Source: an uncultured Bacteroides sp. (GTDB lineage: Bacteria; Bacteroidota; Bacteroidia; Bacteroidales; Bacteroidaceae). Taken from it: 64,000 nucleotides of DNA. A program made the position numbers and the translations under genes. Of the stretch, positions 1 through 9,336 are shown piece after piece; positions within the stretch are counted from its first letter, which is position 1; each line of letters opens with the position of its first letter. The notes beneath the pieces are model-generated. The model had not been told where the DNA came from. It worked only from the letters and a program-made list of their open reading frames with translations, and made no database searches. Where the stretch lies: the NCBI GenBank assembly GCA_947074205.1, contig CAMTOQ010000007.1, positions 25,270 to 89,269 of the forward strand, in the 5' to 3' direction.

Positions 1-2020
1 ACCAATTTCAATACAGGAAACTGCATCACAAACAATTTTCAGGAAAGACCCTGAAAGTACTAAATCGGTTATTAAGGGGATTAATGCCTCTGGTATTAAT
101 GACTTTATTTCAAGCGGCGATATGATGAATACAGTCTTAAAGGACGTATTCTCTAATATAAACATATACGATGATGAAATTAGGTTGCTTCAACGCCGCT
201 TTACTAGTCCTATTTCCAGGTCGGGTATCTCGTTCTACAAATACTACATAATGGATACGATCAAAGTGGATAGAGACAGTTGTATCCACTTAACTTTCGT
301 ACCACAGAACTCTCAGGACTTTGGATTCACAGGGCATCTTTATGTGATGAAAGATTCAACTTATGCTGTAAAAAAGGCGACTATGAACTTGCCAAAAAAT
401 ACAGCAGTCAACTTTGTCAATAGACTTGATATCATTCAAAATTTCGAACAGCTGCCTAATGGCAACTGGGTTTTAAAGGATGATGATATGGTTGCCGACC
501 TTTCATTGCTTAAGAATATCGGAGCAGCACAAGTGCAGCGAACTACAAAGTTTAGCAACTATAAGTTCGACCCTATTGACGCACGCTATTTCAGGGTGAG
601 AGGTAGTGTAATAAAAGAGAGCGACATACTTAATAAAAGTGATGAGTATTGGGCAGAAATCCGCCAAGTTCCTCTAACCGAAAAAGAGAGCTCAATGGAT
701 ATCTTTATGAATCGCATAGAACAGATTCCAGGATTTAAATATATCATTTTTGGAGCGAAGGCATTTATCGAAAACTTTGTTGAAACTGCTGGGCCAAAAG
801 GGAAAAGTAAGTTTGACTTTGGACCTATCAATACAACCATAACTAAAAACTATGTTGATGGATGGAGAATAAGATTAAGCGGCATGACTACAGCCAATCT
901 AAATCCACATTGGTTTGTCAGCGGTTATGGCGCATACGGTTTCAAAGATCATCGTTGGAAGTACAATGGTACATTGACCTACTCTTTCAATAAACGCGAT
1001 TATGTGATTTGGGAATACCCAAAACATTACATCTCGGCCACATACAGTTTCGATGTAATGTCTCCAATGGATAAATTTCTCTATACGGATAAAGATAATG
1101 TATTCCTAGCATGGAAAACGACAACCGTCGATCAGATGTCTTATATGCGCGACATAATGGTCAATTATGAGAAAGAGACACACTCTGGTTTTAGCGTAAA
1201 AGCCCTAGTCAGACATCGCACCGATGAGCCAACAGGTAATCTAAAGTATTGGCCCAACAACGGTTCAGAAGACAAGATGCCATTGCCCGGTGAAACACCC
1301 CTAAAGCAAATGAAGACATTTGAAACAGGGGTCACACTTCGTTATGCTCCGGGTGAATCATTTATCAATTCTAAGCAACGAAGAATCCCAGTATCGCTCG
1401 ATGCACCCATCTTTACTCTCAATCATACAATAGGTTTTAAAGGTGTTCTCGCAGGAGATTATAACTTCAACAGAACAGAGATTAGTGTATGGAAACGTTT
1501 TTGGCTGCCAGCATCTTGGGGAAAAGTAGATCTTAGCGTAAAAGGTGGAATAGAGTGGAACACTGTACCATTCCCGCTATTATTGCTACCTGAAGCTAAC
1601 TTGTCATATATCACTCAACGCGAGACCTTCAACTTGATAAACAATATGGAGTTTCTCAATGACCGTTTTGCGTCCTTATCCGTATCATACGATATGAATG
1701 GCAAATTGTTCAATCGTATCCCACTAATCAAGCACCTCAAGTGGAGAGAGATGATACGTTTTAGGGCTTTATGGGGTACACTTACAGACAAGAATAACCC
1801 CTTCAAGAACGACAATCCCGATCTATTTCTATTTCCAATGCGTGATGGGAAATATACCAGTTTTGTGATGGATCCGAAAGTTCCATATATGGAAGCAAGT
1901 ATAGGAATATACAATATATTTAAACTATTGCACGTTGAGTATGTACATCGTCTCACCTATCTGGACAATCCAAATATCAACAAATGGGGATTCCGATTTA
2001 TGGTGATGATGGTATTCTAA
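1..2020 (+). CDS. DUF5686 family outer-membrane protein, 5' end missing
   Basis: The reading frame is open from base 2, so the gene starts before the window; the ATG at 122 is internal. About 673 residues are visible. They look like the C-terminal part of the Bacteroidota DUF5686 family, large outer-membrane proteins that usually carry an N-terminal carboxypeptidase-regulatory-like domain; that domain would lie outside the window. The visible part is rich in alternating aromatic/polar strands, as in a beta-barrel, and ends in Phe, the usual last residue of barrel proteins. The molecular function of the family is not established. It is followed after 18 bp by rarA on the same strand, so the two may share a transcript. 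Confidence 0.8.
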   Translation, partial: PISIQETASQTIFRKDPESTKSVIKGINASGINDFISSGDMMNTVLKDVFSNINIYDDEIRLLQRRFTSPISRSGISFYKYYIMDTIKVDRDSCIHLTFVPQNSQDFGFTGHLYVMKDSTYAVKKATMNLPKNTAVNFVNRLDIIQNFEQLPNGNWVLKDDDMVADLSLLKNIGAAQVQRTTKFSNYKFDPIDARYFRVRGSVIKESDILNKSDEYWAEIRQVPLTEKESSMDIFMNRIEQIPGFKYIIFGAKAFIENFVETAGPKGKSKFDFGPINTTITKNYVDGWRIRLSGMTTANLNPHWFVSGYGAYGFKDHRWKYNGTLTYSFNKRDYVIWEYPKHYISATYSFDVMSPMDKFLYTDKDNVFLAWKTTTVDQMSYMRDIMVNYEKETHSGFSVKALVRHRTDEPTGNLKYWPNNGSEDKMPLPGETPLKQMKTFETGVTLRYAPGESFINSKQRRIPVSLDAPIFTLNHTIGFKGVLAGDYNFNRTEISVWKRFWLPASWGKVDLSVKGGIEWNTVPFPLLLLPEANLSYITQRETFNLINNMEFLNDRFASLSVSYDMNGKLFNRIPLIKHLKWREMIRFRALWGTLTDKNNPFKNDNPDLFLFPMRDGKYTSFVMDPKVPYMEASIGIYNIFKLLHVEYVHRLTYLDNPNINKWGFRFMVMMVF

Positions 2021-2038
2021 CATCTAAAGAAAGAGATT

Positions 2039-3325
2039 ATGCAACCCTTAGCCGAACGACTAAGACCTAAAACGCTAGACGAGTATATAGGCCAACAGCA
2101 CCTTGTTGGTCACAATGCTATTTTGCGTAGAATGATTGATAGCGGACGTATATCTTCATTCATTTTATGGGGACCTCCCGGAGTGGGAAAAACCACTTTG
2201 GCACAAATCATAGCTAATAAGCTAGATACACCTTTCTATACTCTAAGTGCTGTGACATCAGGGGTAAAAGATGTTCGAGAAGTGATTGAGAAAGCCAAAA
2301 GCAATCGTTTCTTCTCCCAAAACAGTCCGATACTTTTCATCGACGAAATTCATCGATTCAGTAAATCGCAACAGGACTCTCTTTTAGGTGCTGTAGAAAA
2401 AGGTATCGTAACATTAATCGGTGCGACAACGGAGAACCCTTCGTTCGAAGTGATCCGCCCCCTACTCTCCCGATGTCAGCTCTATGTTCTCAAGTCTTTG
2501 GAAAAAGAAGATCTCCTGGCCTTGTTGCAACGCGCCATCACTACAGACTTTTTACTCAAAGAGCGCAACATTCAAGTAAAAGAGAGCGATGCCATGCTTC
2601 GCTACTCGGGTGGTGATGCTCGAAAATTGCTCAATATACTAGATCTTGTAGTTTCATCAGAGAGTGGCAATGATATCATTATCACCGATGATATGGTTAC
2701 CGAACGGTTACAGCAGAACCCTTTAGCATATGATAAAGATGGTGAGATGCACTACGACATTATCTCTGCATTTATCAAGTCTATCAGAGGAAGTGATCCC
2801 GATGGTGCAATTTATTGGTTAGCCCGAATGGTTGAAGGAGGCGAAGATCCTGCCTTCATTGCTCGTCGTCTTGTTATCGCTGCTGCCGAAGACATCGGCT
2901 TGGCCAACCCTAATGCGTTGCTATTAGCTAACGCTTGCTTTGATACCATTATGAAAATTGGTTGGCCCGAAGGAAGAATCCCGTTAGCCGAGACAACCAT
3001 CTACCTAGCCACTAGTCCTAAAAGCAATTCGGCTTATACGGCTATCAATGATGCTATAGCGTTGGTAAAAGAGACTGGTAACCTGCCCGTTCCCCTGCAC
3101 CTGCGCAATGCGCCAACCAAGTTAATGAAGCAGTTGGGCTACGGCGACAACTATAAATATGCGCACAGCTATAGCGGGAACTTTGTGCAGCAACAGTTTC
3201 TACCCGATGAAATAAAAGATCAAACAATATGGACGCCTCAACAAAATGCTGCCGAGCAAAAACATTTGGAACGTATGCAGCAACTTTGGGGTGATAAATA
3301 TAAAAACAACGATAAGAAAGATTAA
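2039..3325 (+). CDS. rarA: Replication-associated recombination protein A (AAA+ ATPase)
   Basis: 428 residues, the usual length for RarA/MgsA. This cytoplasmic AAA+ ATPase, related to clamp loaders, acts at stalled replication forks. Walker A GPPGVGKT (Lys51) and Walker B LFIDEIHRF are present, followed by the ATTENPSFEV segment and the C-terminal tetramerisation region with the AAEDIGLANP motif typical of the family. The start is the first ATG, 18 bp after the preceding gene. It lies in an apparent operon with the DUF5686 gene and a 2-hydroxyacid dehydrogenase; no functional link between them is evident. Confidence 0.95.
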   Translation: MQPLAERLRPKTLDEYIGQQHLVGHNAILRRMIDSGRISSFILWGPPGVGKTTLAQIIANKLDTPFYTLSAVTSGVKDVREVIEKAKSNRFFSQNSPILFIDEIHRFSKSQQDSLLGAVEKGIVTLIGATTENPSFEVIRPLLSRCQLYVLKSLEKEDLLALLQRAITTDFLLKERNIQVKESDAMLRYSGGDARKLLNILDLVVSSESGNDIIITDDMVTERLQQNPLAYDKDGEMHYDIISAFIKSIRGSDPDGAIYWLARMVEGGEDPAFIARRLVIAAAEDIGLANPNALLLANACFDTIMKIGWPEGRIPLAETTIYLATSPKSNSAYTAINDAIALVKETGNLPVPLHLRNAPTKLMKQLGYGDNYKYAHSYSGNFVQQQFLPDEIKDQTIWTPQQNAAEQKHLERMQQLWGDKYKNNDKKD

Positions 3326-3342
3326 TTTTAAACTAATCAATT

Positions 3343-4299
3343 ATGAAAATTGTAGTCTTGGATGGTTACACCATCAACCCTGGCGATTTGTCATGGAAAA
3401 GTTTAGAGAAATTGGGCGAATGCAACATTTATGAACGTACAGCACCCGAAGAACTAGCTGGACGTGCTGAAGATGCTGATGCACTATTGACGAATAAAGT
3501 TTGTATTACAGCTGAAGCTATGGACAAACTGCCTAAGCTAAAATATATCGGCGTACTGGCCACCGGCTATAATGTGGTCGATATCGAAGCGGCACGCGAA
3601 AGAGGAATAGTTGTAACTAACATCCCAGCCTACAGCACACCTTCTGTTGGTCAGATGGTTTTTGCTCATATCCTCAATATCACACAGCGCGTGGGGCACT
3701 ATGCTGACGAGGTGAGTGATGGCAAATGGAGTGAGAACCCAGACTTCTGCTACTGGAACACTCCGCTAATTGAGCTATTAGGCAAAAAAATAGGGTTGAT
3801 TGGACTAGGGCAAACGGGCTACAATGCAGCACGAATTGGCTTAGGGTTTGGTATGAAGATTTGGGCTTATACATCTAAATCTAAACTACAACTTCCACCC
3901 GAAATCAAGAAAGTCAATCTTGATTCTATCTTTCGTGAGTGCGATATAATTAGCTTACACTGCCCTCTCAATGATGAAACAGCAGAAATAGTCAACGCTT
4001 CACGTCTTTCATTGATGAAGCCTACCTCCATCTTGATCAACACAGGTCGCGGCGGACTGATCAACGAACAAGATTTAGCTGATGCGCTTAACCAGAAGAA
4101 ACTGTATGCGGCCGGATTGGATGTGCTCTCTACAGAGCCGCCACGCATTGACAACCCATTATTGAAAGCACGCAACTGCTTTATCACCCCTCATATAGCT
4201 TGGGCCACTACTGCCGCACGCGAAAGATTACTTCTAATTATGTGCGAAAACCTAGAGGCTTTTATCAATGGCAAACCTATCAATAACGTAGCCGGATAA
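3343..4299 (+). CDS. D-2-hydroxyacid dehydrogenase (glycerate dehydrogenase/hydroxypyruvate reductase type)
   Basis: 318 residues, the normal size for the NAD-dependent D-isomer 2-hydroxyacid dehydrogenases, which reduce 2-keto acids to D-2-hydroxy acids. The nucleotide-binding GLIGLGQTG motif lies near residue 150. The catalytic triad is visible: Arg in INTGRGG, Glu in LSTEPP and His in TPHIAWA. The sequence resembles the glycerate dehydrogenase/hydroxypyruvate reductase branch, but substrate specificity cannot be fixed from sequence alone. It starts 17 bp after rarA and is followed by a hairpin terminator, so it is the last gene of that operon. Confidence 0.88.
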   Translation: MKIVVLDGYTINPGDLSWKSLEKLGECNIYERTAPEELAGRAEDADALLTNKVCITAEAMDKLPKLKYIGVLATGYNVVDIEAARERGIVVTNIPAYSTPSVGQMVFAHILNITQRVGHYADEVSDGKWSENPDFCYWNTPLIELLGKKIGLIGLGQTGYNAARIGLGFGMKIWAYTSKSKLQLPPEIKKVNLDSIFRECDIISLHCPLNDETAEIVNASRLSLMKPTSILINTGRGGLINEQDLADALNQKKLYAAGLDVLSTEPPRIDNPLLKARNCFITPHIAWATTAARERLLLIMCENLEAFINGKPINNVAG

Positions 4300-4346
4300 T
4301 ACCAATCACAACTCTAGTTTTAAGTATTTCCAAGCTACATATCTAC

Positions 4347-4386
4347 ACCCCCGATGAGTTACTAACCCCAACTTTCGGGGGTTTTG
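4347..4386 (+). terminator. Rho-independent terminator after the 2-hydroxyacid dehydrogenase gene
   Basis: An 8-bp perfect stem, ACCCCCGA (4347-4354) with TCGGGGGT (4375-4382), encloses a 20-nt loop and runs into TTT. It separates the rarA operon from the catalase gene. Confidence 0.65.
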
Positions 4387-4482
4387 CATTTATAATTTGA
4401 TTAATCTAGAACAATTACGGTGTTTCTTTCATTTTAAAGAGATAGGATATTGTTTTAGTGCTAAACACCAAATTGATATGTA

Positions 4483-5949
4483 ATGGAAAACAAGAAACTA
4501 ACCACCTCGGCTGGTAAGCCTGTAGTTGACAATCAAAATGTGCAAACCGCTGGGCAACCAGGTCCGGTATTATTGCAAGACCCATGGTTCATTGAAAAAT
4601 TAGCTCACTTTGATAGAGAGTTGATCCCCGAAAGACGTATGCACGCAAAAGGATCGGGTGCCTACGGAACATTTACCGTAACCCATGATATCACGAAGTA
4701 CACCCGAGCTGCAATCTTTGCTGAAGTCGGAAAGAAGACAGAATGTTTCCTTCGATTTTCTACTGTTGCGGGCGAACGAGGAGCGGCTGATGCAGAACGC
4801 GATATTAGAGGATTTGCCATGAAGTTCTATACAGATGGTGGCAACTGGGATTTGGTAGGTAATAACACTCCTGTATTTTTCTTACGCGACCCATTAAAGT
4901 TTCCCGATCTTAATCATGTTGTAAAACGTGATCCGCGCACCAATATGCATAGCGCAAATAGTAATTGGGACTTCTGGACACTTCTCCCCGAAGCCCTTCA
5001 TCAAATTACGGTTGTAATGAGCGATAGAGGTATTCCTGCATCTTATAGACACATGCATGGTTTCGGTAGTCACACCTACAGCTTCATCAACAAAGACAAC
5101 GTTCGTACTTGGGTAAAATTTCACCTCCGCACATTGCAGGGTATTAAGAACCTAACAGATGCCGAGGCCGAGATGATAATAGGTAAAGACAGAGATTCTC
5201 ATCAACGAGATTTATACGAGTCAATCGAGAAAGGTGATTATCCTAGATGGTTATTCCAAATACAAGTGATGACGGAAGAGGAAGCCAACACCTATCATAT
5301 TCATCCTTTCGATTTAACAAAAGTATGGCCACATAAAGACTTTCCACTCATTGATGTAGGCATTTTGGAACTTAACAAAAATCCTGAAAACTACTACGCA
5401 GAGGTAGAGCAGTCGGCATTCAACCCTATGAATATCGTCGATGGCATTGGATTCTCTCCTGATAAAATGCTACAAGGGCGTTTATTCTCTTATGGGGATG
5501 CTCAACGTTATCGCCTAGGGGTGAATCACAATGATATTCCTGTCAATAAACCCCGATGTCCATTTCATTCCTATCACCGCGACGGACAGATGCGCACAGA
5601 TGGGAATCATGGCTCAACCATTAGCTACGAACCCAATAGCTATGGAGAATGGAAAGATTCGCCAGAACTGAAAGAACCTCCTTTGGCTATTCACGGCGAA
5701 GCATACTCCTATAATGAGCGCGAGTATGACAGCGATTATTACAAACAGCCGGGTGATTTGTTCAGACTAATGACTCCTGCCCAACAACAAGTGCTATTCG
5801 AAAACACCGGACGCGCTATGGGCGACTCTGAGCTATTCATAAAGCAGCGACATGTTCGCAATTGTTATAAGGCCGATCCGGCCTACGGTGAAGGTATTGC
5901 CAAAGCTCTAGGTATCTCTTTGGACGATGCTTTGAAAAGCGACAAATAA
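4483..5949 (+). CDS. katA: Catalase, monofunctional haem type
   Basis: 488 residues, a small-subunit clade 3 catalase that disproportionates hydrogen peroxide in the cytoplasm. The catalytic His54 sits in [14 protein letters not shown]. The distal Asn is in [11 protein letters not shown], and the proximal haem-ligand Tyr is in [14 protein letters not shown]. It is a stand-alone gene with terminators on both sides. The 180-bp upstream region has no clear TTTG/TAnnTTTG promoter, so control by a peroxide regulator such as OxyR is plausible but not visible. Identification is certain from full-length conservation. Confidence 0.97.
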   Translation: MENKKLTTSAGKPVVDNQNVQTAGQPGPVLLQDPWFIEKLAHFDRELIPERRMHAKGSGAYGTFTVTHDITKYTRAAIFAEVGKKTECFLRFSTVAGERGAADAERDIRGFAMKFYTDGGNWDLVGNNTPVFFLRDPLKFPDLNHVVKRDPRTNMHSANSNWDFWTLLPEALHQITVVMSDRGIPASYRHMHGFGSHTYSFINKDNVRTWVKFHLRTLQGIKNLTDAEAEMIIGKDRDSHQRDLYESIEKGDYPRWLFQIQVMTEEEANTYHIHPFDLTKVWPHKDFPLIDVGILELNKNPENYYAEVEQSAFNPMNIVDGIGFSPDKMLQGRLFSYGDAQRYRLGVNHNDIPVNKPRCPFHSYHRDGQMRTDGNHGSTISYEPNSYGEWKDSPELKEPPLAIHGEAYSYNEREYDSDYYKQPGDLFRLMTPAQQQVLFENTGRAMGDSELFIKQRHVRNCYKADPAYGEGIAKALGISLDDALKSDK

Positions 5950-5985
5950 GATTCATTTCTGAATGTAAACAATAATCAATTCAAC

Positions 5986-6029
5986 AAAAAAAGTCGTGAC
6001 TGAATCAACTTCAATCACGACTTTTTTTT
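5986..6029. terminator. Bidirectional terminator between katA and ettA
   Basis: The inverted repeat AAGTCGTGA (5991-5999) with TCACGACTT (6014-6022) is flanked by A and T runs on opposite sides. It can therefore end both the rightward catalase transcript and the leftward ettA transcript. Confidence 0.8.
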
Positions 6030-6051
6030 GTGAGTATTATCGGGAGCAAGA

Positions 6052-7743
6052 TTAATCTTCCATCAATTTTCTATAACGTACACGTTTAGGCTCTATGTTG
6101 CCCATACGCTTCATCTTGTTTTCTTCGTATTCTGAGTACGAACCTTCGAAGAAGAATACGTTAGAATCACCTTCAAAAGCAAGGATGTGTGTACAGATAC
6201 GGTCCAAGAACCAACGGTCGTGCGAGATAACTACAGCACATCCAGCAAAATCTTCTAGACCTTCCTCAAGTGCACGAAGTGTGTTCACGTCAATATCATT
6301 GGTAGGCTCATCGAGAAGCAATACGTTACCCTCTTCTTTCAATGCCATAGCAAGGTGCAAACGGTTACGCTCACCACCCGAAAGCATTCCGCATAGCTTT
6401 TCTTGGTCACCACCCGAGAAGTTGAAACGCGACAAATATGCACGAGTATTGATGTCACGACCACCCATACGGATTAGGTCATTGCCACCCGATACTACTT
6501 GGTATACCGATTTCTCTGGATCCATATCTTTGTGCTGTTGGTCAACATAAGATACCTTTACCGTTTCACCTACTTCAAATTCGCCATTATCTGGAGTTTC
6601 TAGACCCATGATAAGACGGAAAAGAGTTGTTTTACCGGCACCATTAGGACCAATAATACCAACAATACCATTAGGAGGAAGCATAAAGTTCAAATCGTCA
6701 AACAACAATTTATCGCCAAAAGCTTTCTTCACGTGCACCGATTCGATAACCTTATTACCTAGACGAGGGCCATTAGGAATGAAGATTTCCAATTTTTCTT
6801 CTTTCTCCTTCACATCTTCGTTCATCAACTTATCGTAAGAGTTCAAACGAGCTTTACCCTTGGCTTGACGAGCTTTTGGTGCCATACGAACCCAATCCAA
6901 CTCACGTTCCAAAGTTTTGCGACGCTTACTAGCAGTTTTTTCTTCCTGCTCCATACGTTTTGTCTTTTGCTCTAGCCAGCTAGTATAGTTGCCTTTCCAA
7001 GGAATTCCTTCGCCACGGTCTAGTTCTAGAATCCATCCTGCTACGTGGTCTAGGAAGTAACGGTCGTGAGTCACGGCAATTACAGTACCTTCGTATTGTT
7101 GCAAGTGTTGTTCCAACCAGTCGATAGACTCAGCGTCCAAGTGGTTGGTAGGCTCATCGAGCAATAGGATATCGGGCTTTTGAAGCAACAAACGGCAAAG
7201 TGCCACACGGCGGCGCTCACCACCAGAAAGTTGTCCTACCAATTGATCTTCGGGTGGACAACGCAGTGCATCCATTGCACGTTCTAGCTTACTATCCAAG
7301 TTCCATGCATCTGTTGCATCGATAATATCTTGCAGCTCACCTTGACGAGCAAACAATTTATCCATTTTGTCGGCATCTTCATAATATTCGGGCAAACCGA
7401 ATTTCTGATTGATCTCCTCGTATTCGTTCAGTGCATCAACGATAGGTTGCACACCTTCCATTACTATTTCTTTTACAGTCTTAGTATCATCGAGATGAGG
7501 TTCCTGAGCCAGGTAACCAACAGAATAGCCTGGCGAAAATACAACTTCACCTTGGTATGACTTTTCAAGTCCGGCGATAATCTTTAAAAGAGTTGATTTA
7601 CCCGAGCCATTAAGACCAATGATCCCAATCTTTGCTCCATAAAAGAAAGATAGGTAAATGTTCTTTAGTACTTGCTTTGTTTGATAGGACTTACTAACCC
7701 CTACCATTGAAAAAATAATCTTCTTATCGTCAACAGTTGCCAT
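6052..7743 (-). CDS. ettA: Energy-dependent translational throttle protein EttA (ABC-F)
   Basis: 563 residues with two ABC domains and no membrane segment, the ABC-F layout. Walker A motifs are GLNGSGKS and GPNGAGKT; signature motifs are LSGGERRRVAL and LSGGERNRLHL. Between them lies the basic, Glu-rich coiled-coil linker. Length and overall pattern fit EttA, which binds the ribosomal E site and tunes translation to ATP/ADP status. A -7 box TAAATTTGC lies at 7775-7783 on this strand, about 30 bp before the ATG. It is monocistronic and ends at the bidirectional terminator shared with katA. Confidence 0.93.
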   Translation of the reverse strand: MATVDDKKIIFSMVGVSKSYQTKQVLKNIYLSFFYGAKIGIIGLNGSGKSTLLKIIAGLEKSYQGEVVFSPGYSVGYLAQEPHLDDTKTVKEIVMEGVQPIVDALNEYEEINQKFGLPEYYEDADKMDKLFARQGELQDIIDATDAWNLDSKLERAMDALRCPPEDQLVGQLSGGERRRVALCRLLLQKPDILLLDEPTNHLDAESIDWLEQHLQQYEGTVIAVTHDRYFLDHVAGWILELDRGEGIPWKGNYTSWLEQKTKRMEQEEKTASKRRKTLERELDWVRMAPKARQAKGKARLNSYDKLMNEDVKEKEEKLEIFIPNGPRLGNKVIESVHVKKAFGDKLLFDDLNFMLPPNGIVGIIGPNGAGKTTLFRLIMGLETPDNGEFEVGETVKVSYVDQQHKDMDPEKSVYQVVSGGNDLIRMGGRDINTRAYLSRFNFSGGDQEKLCGMLSGGERNRLHLAMALKEEGNVLLLDEPTNDIDVNTLRALEEGLEDFAGCAVVISHDRWFLDRICTHILAFEGDSNVFFFEGSYSEYEENKMKRMGNIEPKRVRYRKLMED

Positions 7744-7894
7744 ATAAAATAATTGAACTTAAATATAATCTCTTGCAAATTTACACTATAATTTCCACAT
7801 TCTTATACAAACCTATAAAAATGTGGAAACTCCAAAGATGCACTCGCCACGTATAAATCACGTGCAAATGTCATAACCTAAGTTATTAGTCTAA

Positions 7895-8005
7895 TCAATT
7901 GGTTCCCCAAAACGCATTTATATCTTCGGCTATGAATAGCCAATAAAGCAAGAGTATCACAAGAACTATCACTCCAATTATCGTTATTACTTTTTTACTT
8001 TTCAT
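7895..8005 (-). CDS. Small single-pass membrane peptide, 36 residues
   Basis: A short open frame reads MKSKK, then about 20 hydrophobic residues (roughly residues 6-26, IIGVIVLVILLLYWLF), then an acidic/polar tail ending FWGTN. This is a basic N-terminus, one membrane helix and a short C-terminal tail, as in genuine small membrane proteins; random AT-rich DNA rarely gives this. No family is recognised. It lies in the 360-bp gap between the PIN-domain gene and ettA, both on the same strand. It is 98 bp past the PIN gene stop, so it could be the last gene of that transcript. No strong ribosome site is visible, which is normal in this phylum. Confidence 0.5.
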   Translation of the reverse strand: MKSKKVITIIGVIVLVILLLYWLFIAEDINAFWGTN

Positions 8006-8102
8006 ATTATGCTGTCATTTATTTATGATATCTTCTCTAACAAATCAGCAGACAGTTATGTTTGTCTTTAATACAATAATTGTAAAAGAACTATGAGAAA
8101 AT

Positions 8103-8654
8103 CTACACTTCATCTTTATGAGATGAATATAAAGCGTGGTTGGCCGATATTATATCAGCAGCGCTATCTGCAAAATCGATATCATTTGTCACTAGCACAT
8201 ATCCCTTCTTAATACAAAGATGTTCTATCGTCTTATCATTGTAATCGATGTCATCGACCACCAGCAGCGTGTGTACATCATCGCTATTGAGCACTTCGCC
8301 ATCAAGCTGTACAGCTTTCAGTATCACAGTTACTAGGTCGTAGGCTTCGCGCACTTTTTCCAACCCCTCATCAGTATTGCGATAGGTTTTGAAGGGCACA
8401 GGTGTTTTGCCACCCATTGCTCCACTAAGCTTATATTCAATACGCAATATTCTATTAATAAACTCAGAAAGCACAGTGTTGTCGATATATACCTTCATCT
8501 TTCGCGCCACCATCCCCTTGAACAGTTTAGAGTAGGCCACAGCCGACCAATCTGTCTTGTGCGTATAAAAGAGATCCAGCAAGACATTGGTATCCAAAAA
8601 GAAGCTTTTATCATATAGATTACCTAAACTATTGTTATCATATCGCATCGCCAT
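8103..8654 (-). CDS. PIN-domain protein, putative toxin/ribonuclease
   Basis: About 183 residues from the ATG at 8654, which has GGAGG 10 nt upstream. A TTG at 8663 overlapping the previous stop would give 186 residues. Numbering from that longer form, PIN-like acidic residues are Asp24 in FFLDTNVLLDLF, Glu67 in VLSEF, Asp140/Asp143 in DIDYND and Asp161/Asp163 in TNDIDF. These match the order of the metal-binding site of PIN nucleases, many of which are toxin-antitoxin RNases. It directly follows, and probably is translationally coupled to, a STAS-like DUF4325 gene rather than a known antitoxin. The domain call is good; the toxin role is inferred. Confidence 0.75.
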   Translation of the reverse strand: MAMRYDNNSLGNLYDKSFFLDTNVLLDLFYTHKTDWSAVAYSKLFKGMVARKMKVYIDNTVLSEFINRILRIEYKLSGAMGGKTPVPFKTYRNTDEGLEKVREAYDLVTVILKAVQLDGEVLNSDDVHTLLVVDDIDYNDKTIEHLCIKKGYVLVTNDIDFADSAADIISANHALYSSHKDEV

Positions 8655-8659
8655 ACCTT

Positions 8660-9010
8660 TCAATCCTCCATTTCATTATTGGTGTGGAGTTCCACACTAT
8701 CTGTGTGTTTATAATACCTTGCTGATTTACACATCACGTGATTCCAGATGGGAATAAAGTCTTTGTGTAAATCATTCGCTTTTACTCGCTGCATCACCAT
8801 CTGGTGATCGTAGTCTGCAAACAACCTCCCCACCGCTGCATTAAGAAACGCCGTAATCACCATCTCTATACCGGCAAATGAAAGTTCTACATCCTTGCCA
8901 TTATCCAATTCTCGTTTCACTAAATTATAAATGGTTTGCCCCTCTTCCATATCAATACAGTAGATGGTTTGCAACGTATTCTTAATATCAATTCGTGTTA
9001 CCTCTTCCAT
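8660..9010 (-). CDS. STAS-like domain protein (DUF4325 type)
   Basis: 116 residues. The pattern GKDVELSFAGIE followed by VITAFLNAAVGRLF (residues 38-64) is characteristic of the STAS-like DUF4325 fold, a small alpha/beta domain. It is often found next to nuclease-like or ATPase-like partner genes in variable regions, and its biochemical role is not established. There is no signal peptide or membrane segment. Its stop overlaps the first possible start of the PIN gene, so the two are almost certainly one transcript. The region upstream holds an interspersed palindromic repeat. It could be the regulator or antitoxin of the PIN protein; this is inference from context. Confidence 0.65.
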   Translation of the reverse strand: MEEVTRIDIKNTLQTIYCIDMEEGQTIYNLVKRELDNGKDVELSFAGIEMVITAFLNAAVGRLFADYDHQMVMQRVKANDLHKDFIPIWNHVMCKSARYYKHTDSVELHTNNEMED

Positions 9011-9107
9011 AAGATAATTTTGTCCAGATTAATCGTTACTAACAACTAACACTACAAACAAACTCCACTACTATTAAGTTTAAAAGCACTTACTACCTAC
9101 GTTTATA

Positions 9108-9180
9108 ACCACGGCTACTCACCGTACTGACCTTCCCTACTCACCGCGGTAGCAACAGCTTGCCAGCACGGTGAGTAGCC
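9108..9180 (-). repeat. 73-bp interspersed palindromic repeat, copy 1
   Basis: Contains two direct CTACTCACCG units and one inverted CGGTGAGTAG unit. The outer arms GGCTACTCACCGT (9113-9125) and ACGGTGAGTAGCC (9168-9180) are perfect inverted repeats. Its reverse complement aligns without gaps, with about 80% identity, to 30607-30679. The element is more GC-rich than its surroundings. It has no coding potential; it resembles a REP- or MITE-like dispersed element. Confidence 0.8.
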
Positions 9181-9297
9181 CTATTCACTAAGCCTTCATA
9201 ATCAACACATTAAAAACAGCCTTTCAACTCTATCTGCGACACCGAGATTGGGTAAAATATTATTCCCTGCTAAAAAGTATCAAATCAAAGAAATCAT

Positions 9298-9306
9298 TAC
9301 TTTTGC
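9298..9306 (+). promoter_or_regulatory. -7 promoter box of the HD-domain gene
   Basis: TACTTTTGC matches the Bacteroidota TAnnTTTGC -7 consensus, 31 bp before the ATG. No good -33 TTTG is seen at the expected distance. Confidence 0.6.
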
Positions 9307-9336
9307 AAGCACAAAAAACATTAACATTGATAATAC

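Larger units (their letters stand above)
9011..9336. other. Intergenic region with palindromic repeat and divergent promoters
   Basis: 326 bp between the divergent STAS-like and HD-domain genes. It contains the repeat at 9108-9180 and the -7 box of the HD gene at 9298-9306. No further gene is seen. Confidence 0.6.

Noticed and set aside
9108..9180. Possible CRISPR-like repeats (CTACTCACCG units)
   Set aside because: Only three short units with unequal spacing and mixed orientation, no spacers and no cas genes nearby; better explained as a palindromic dispersed element.
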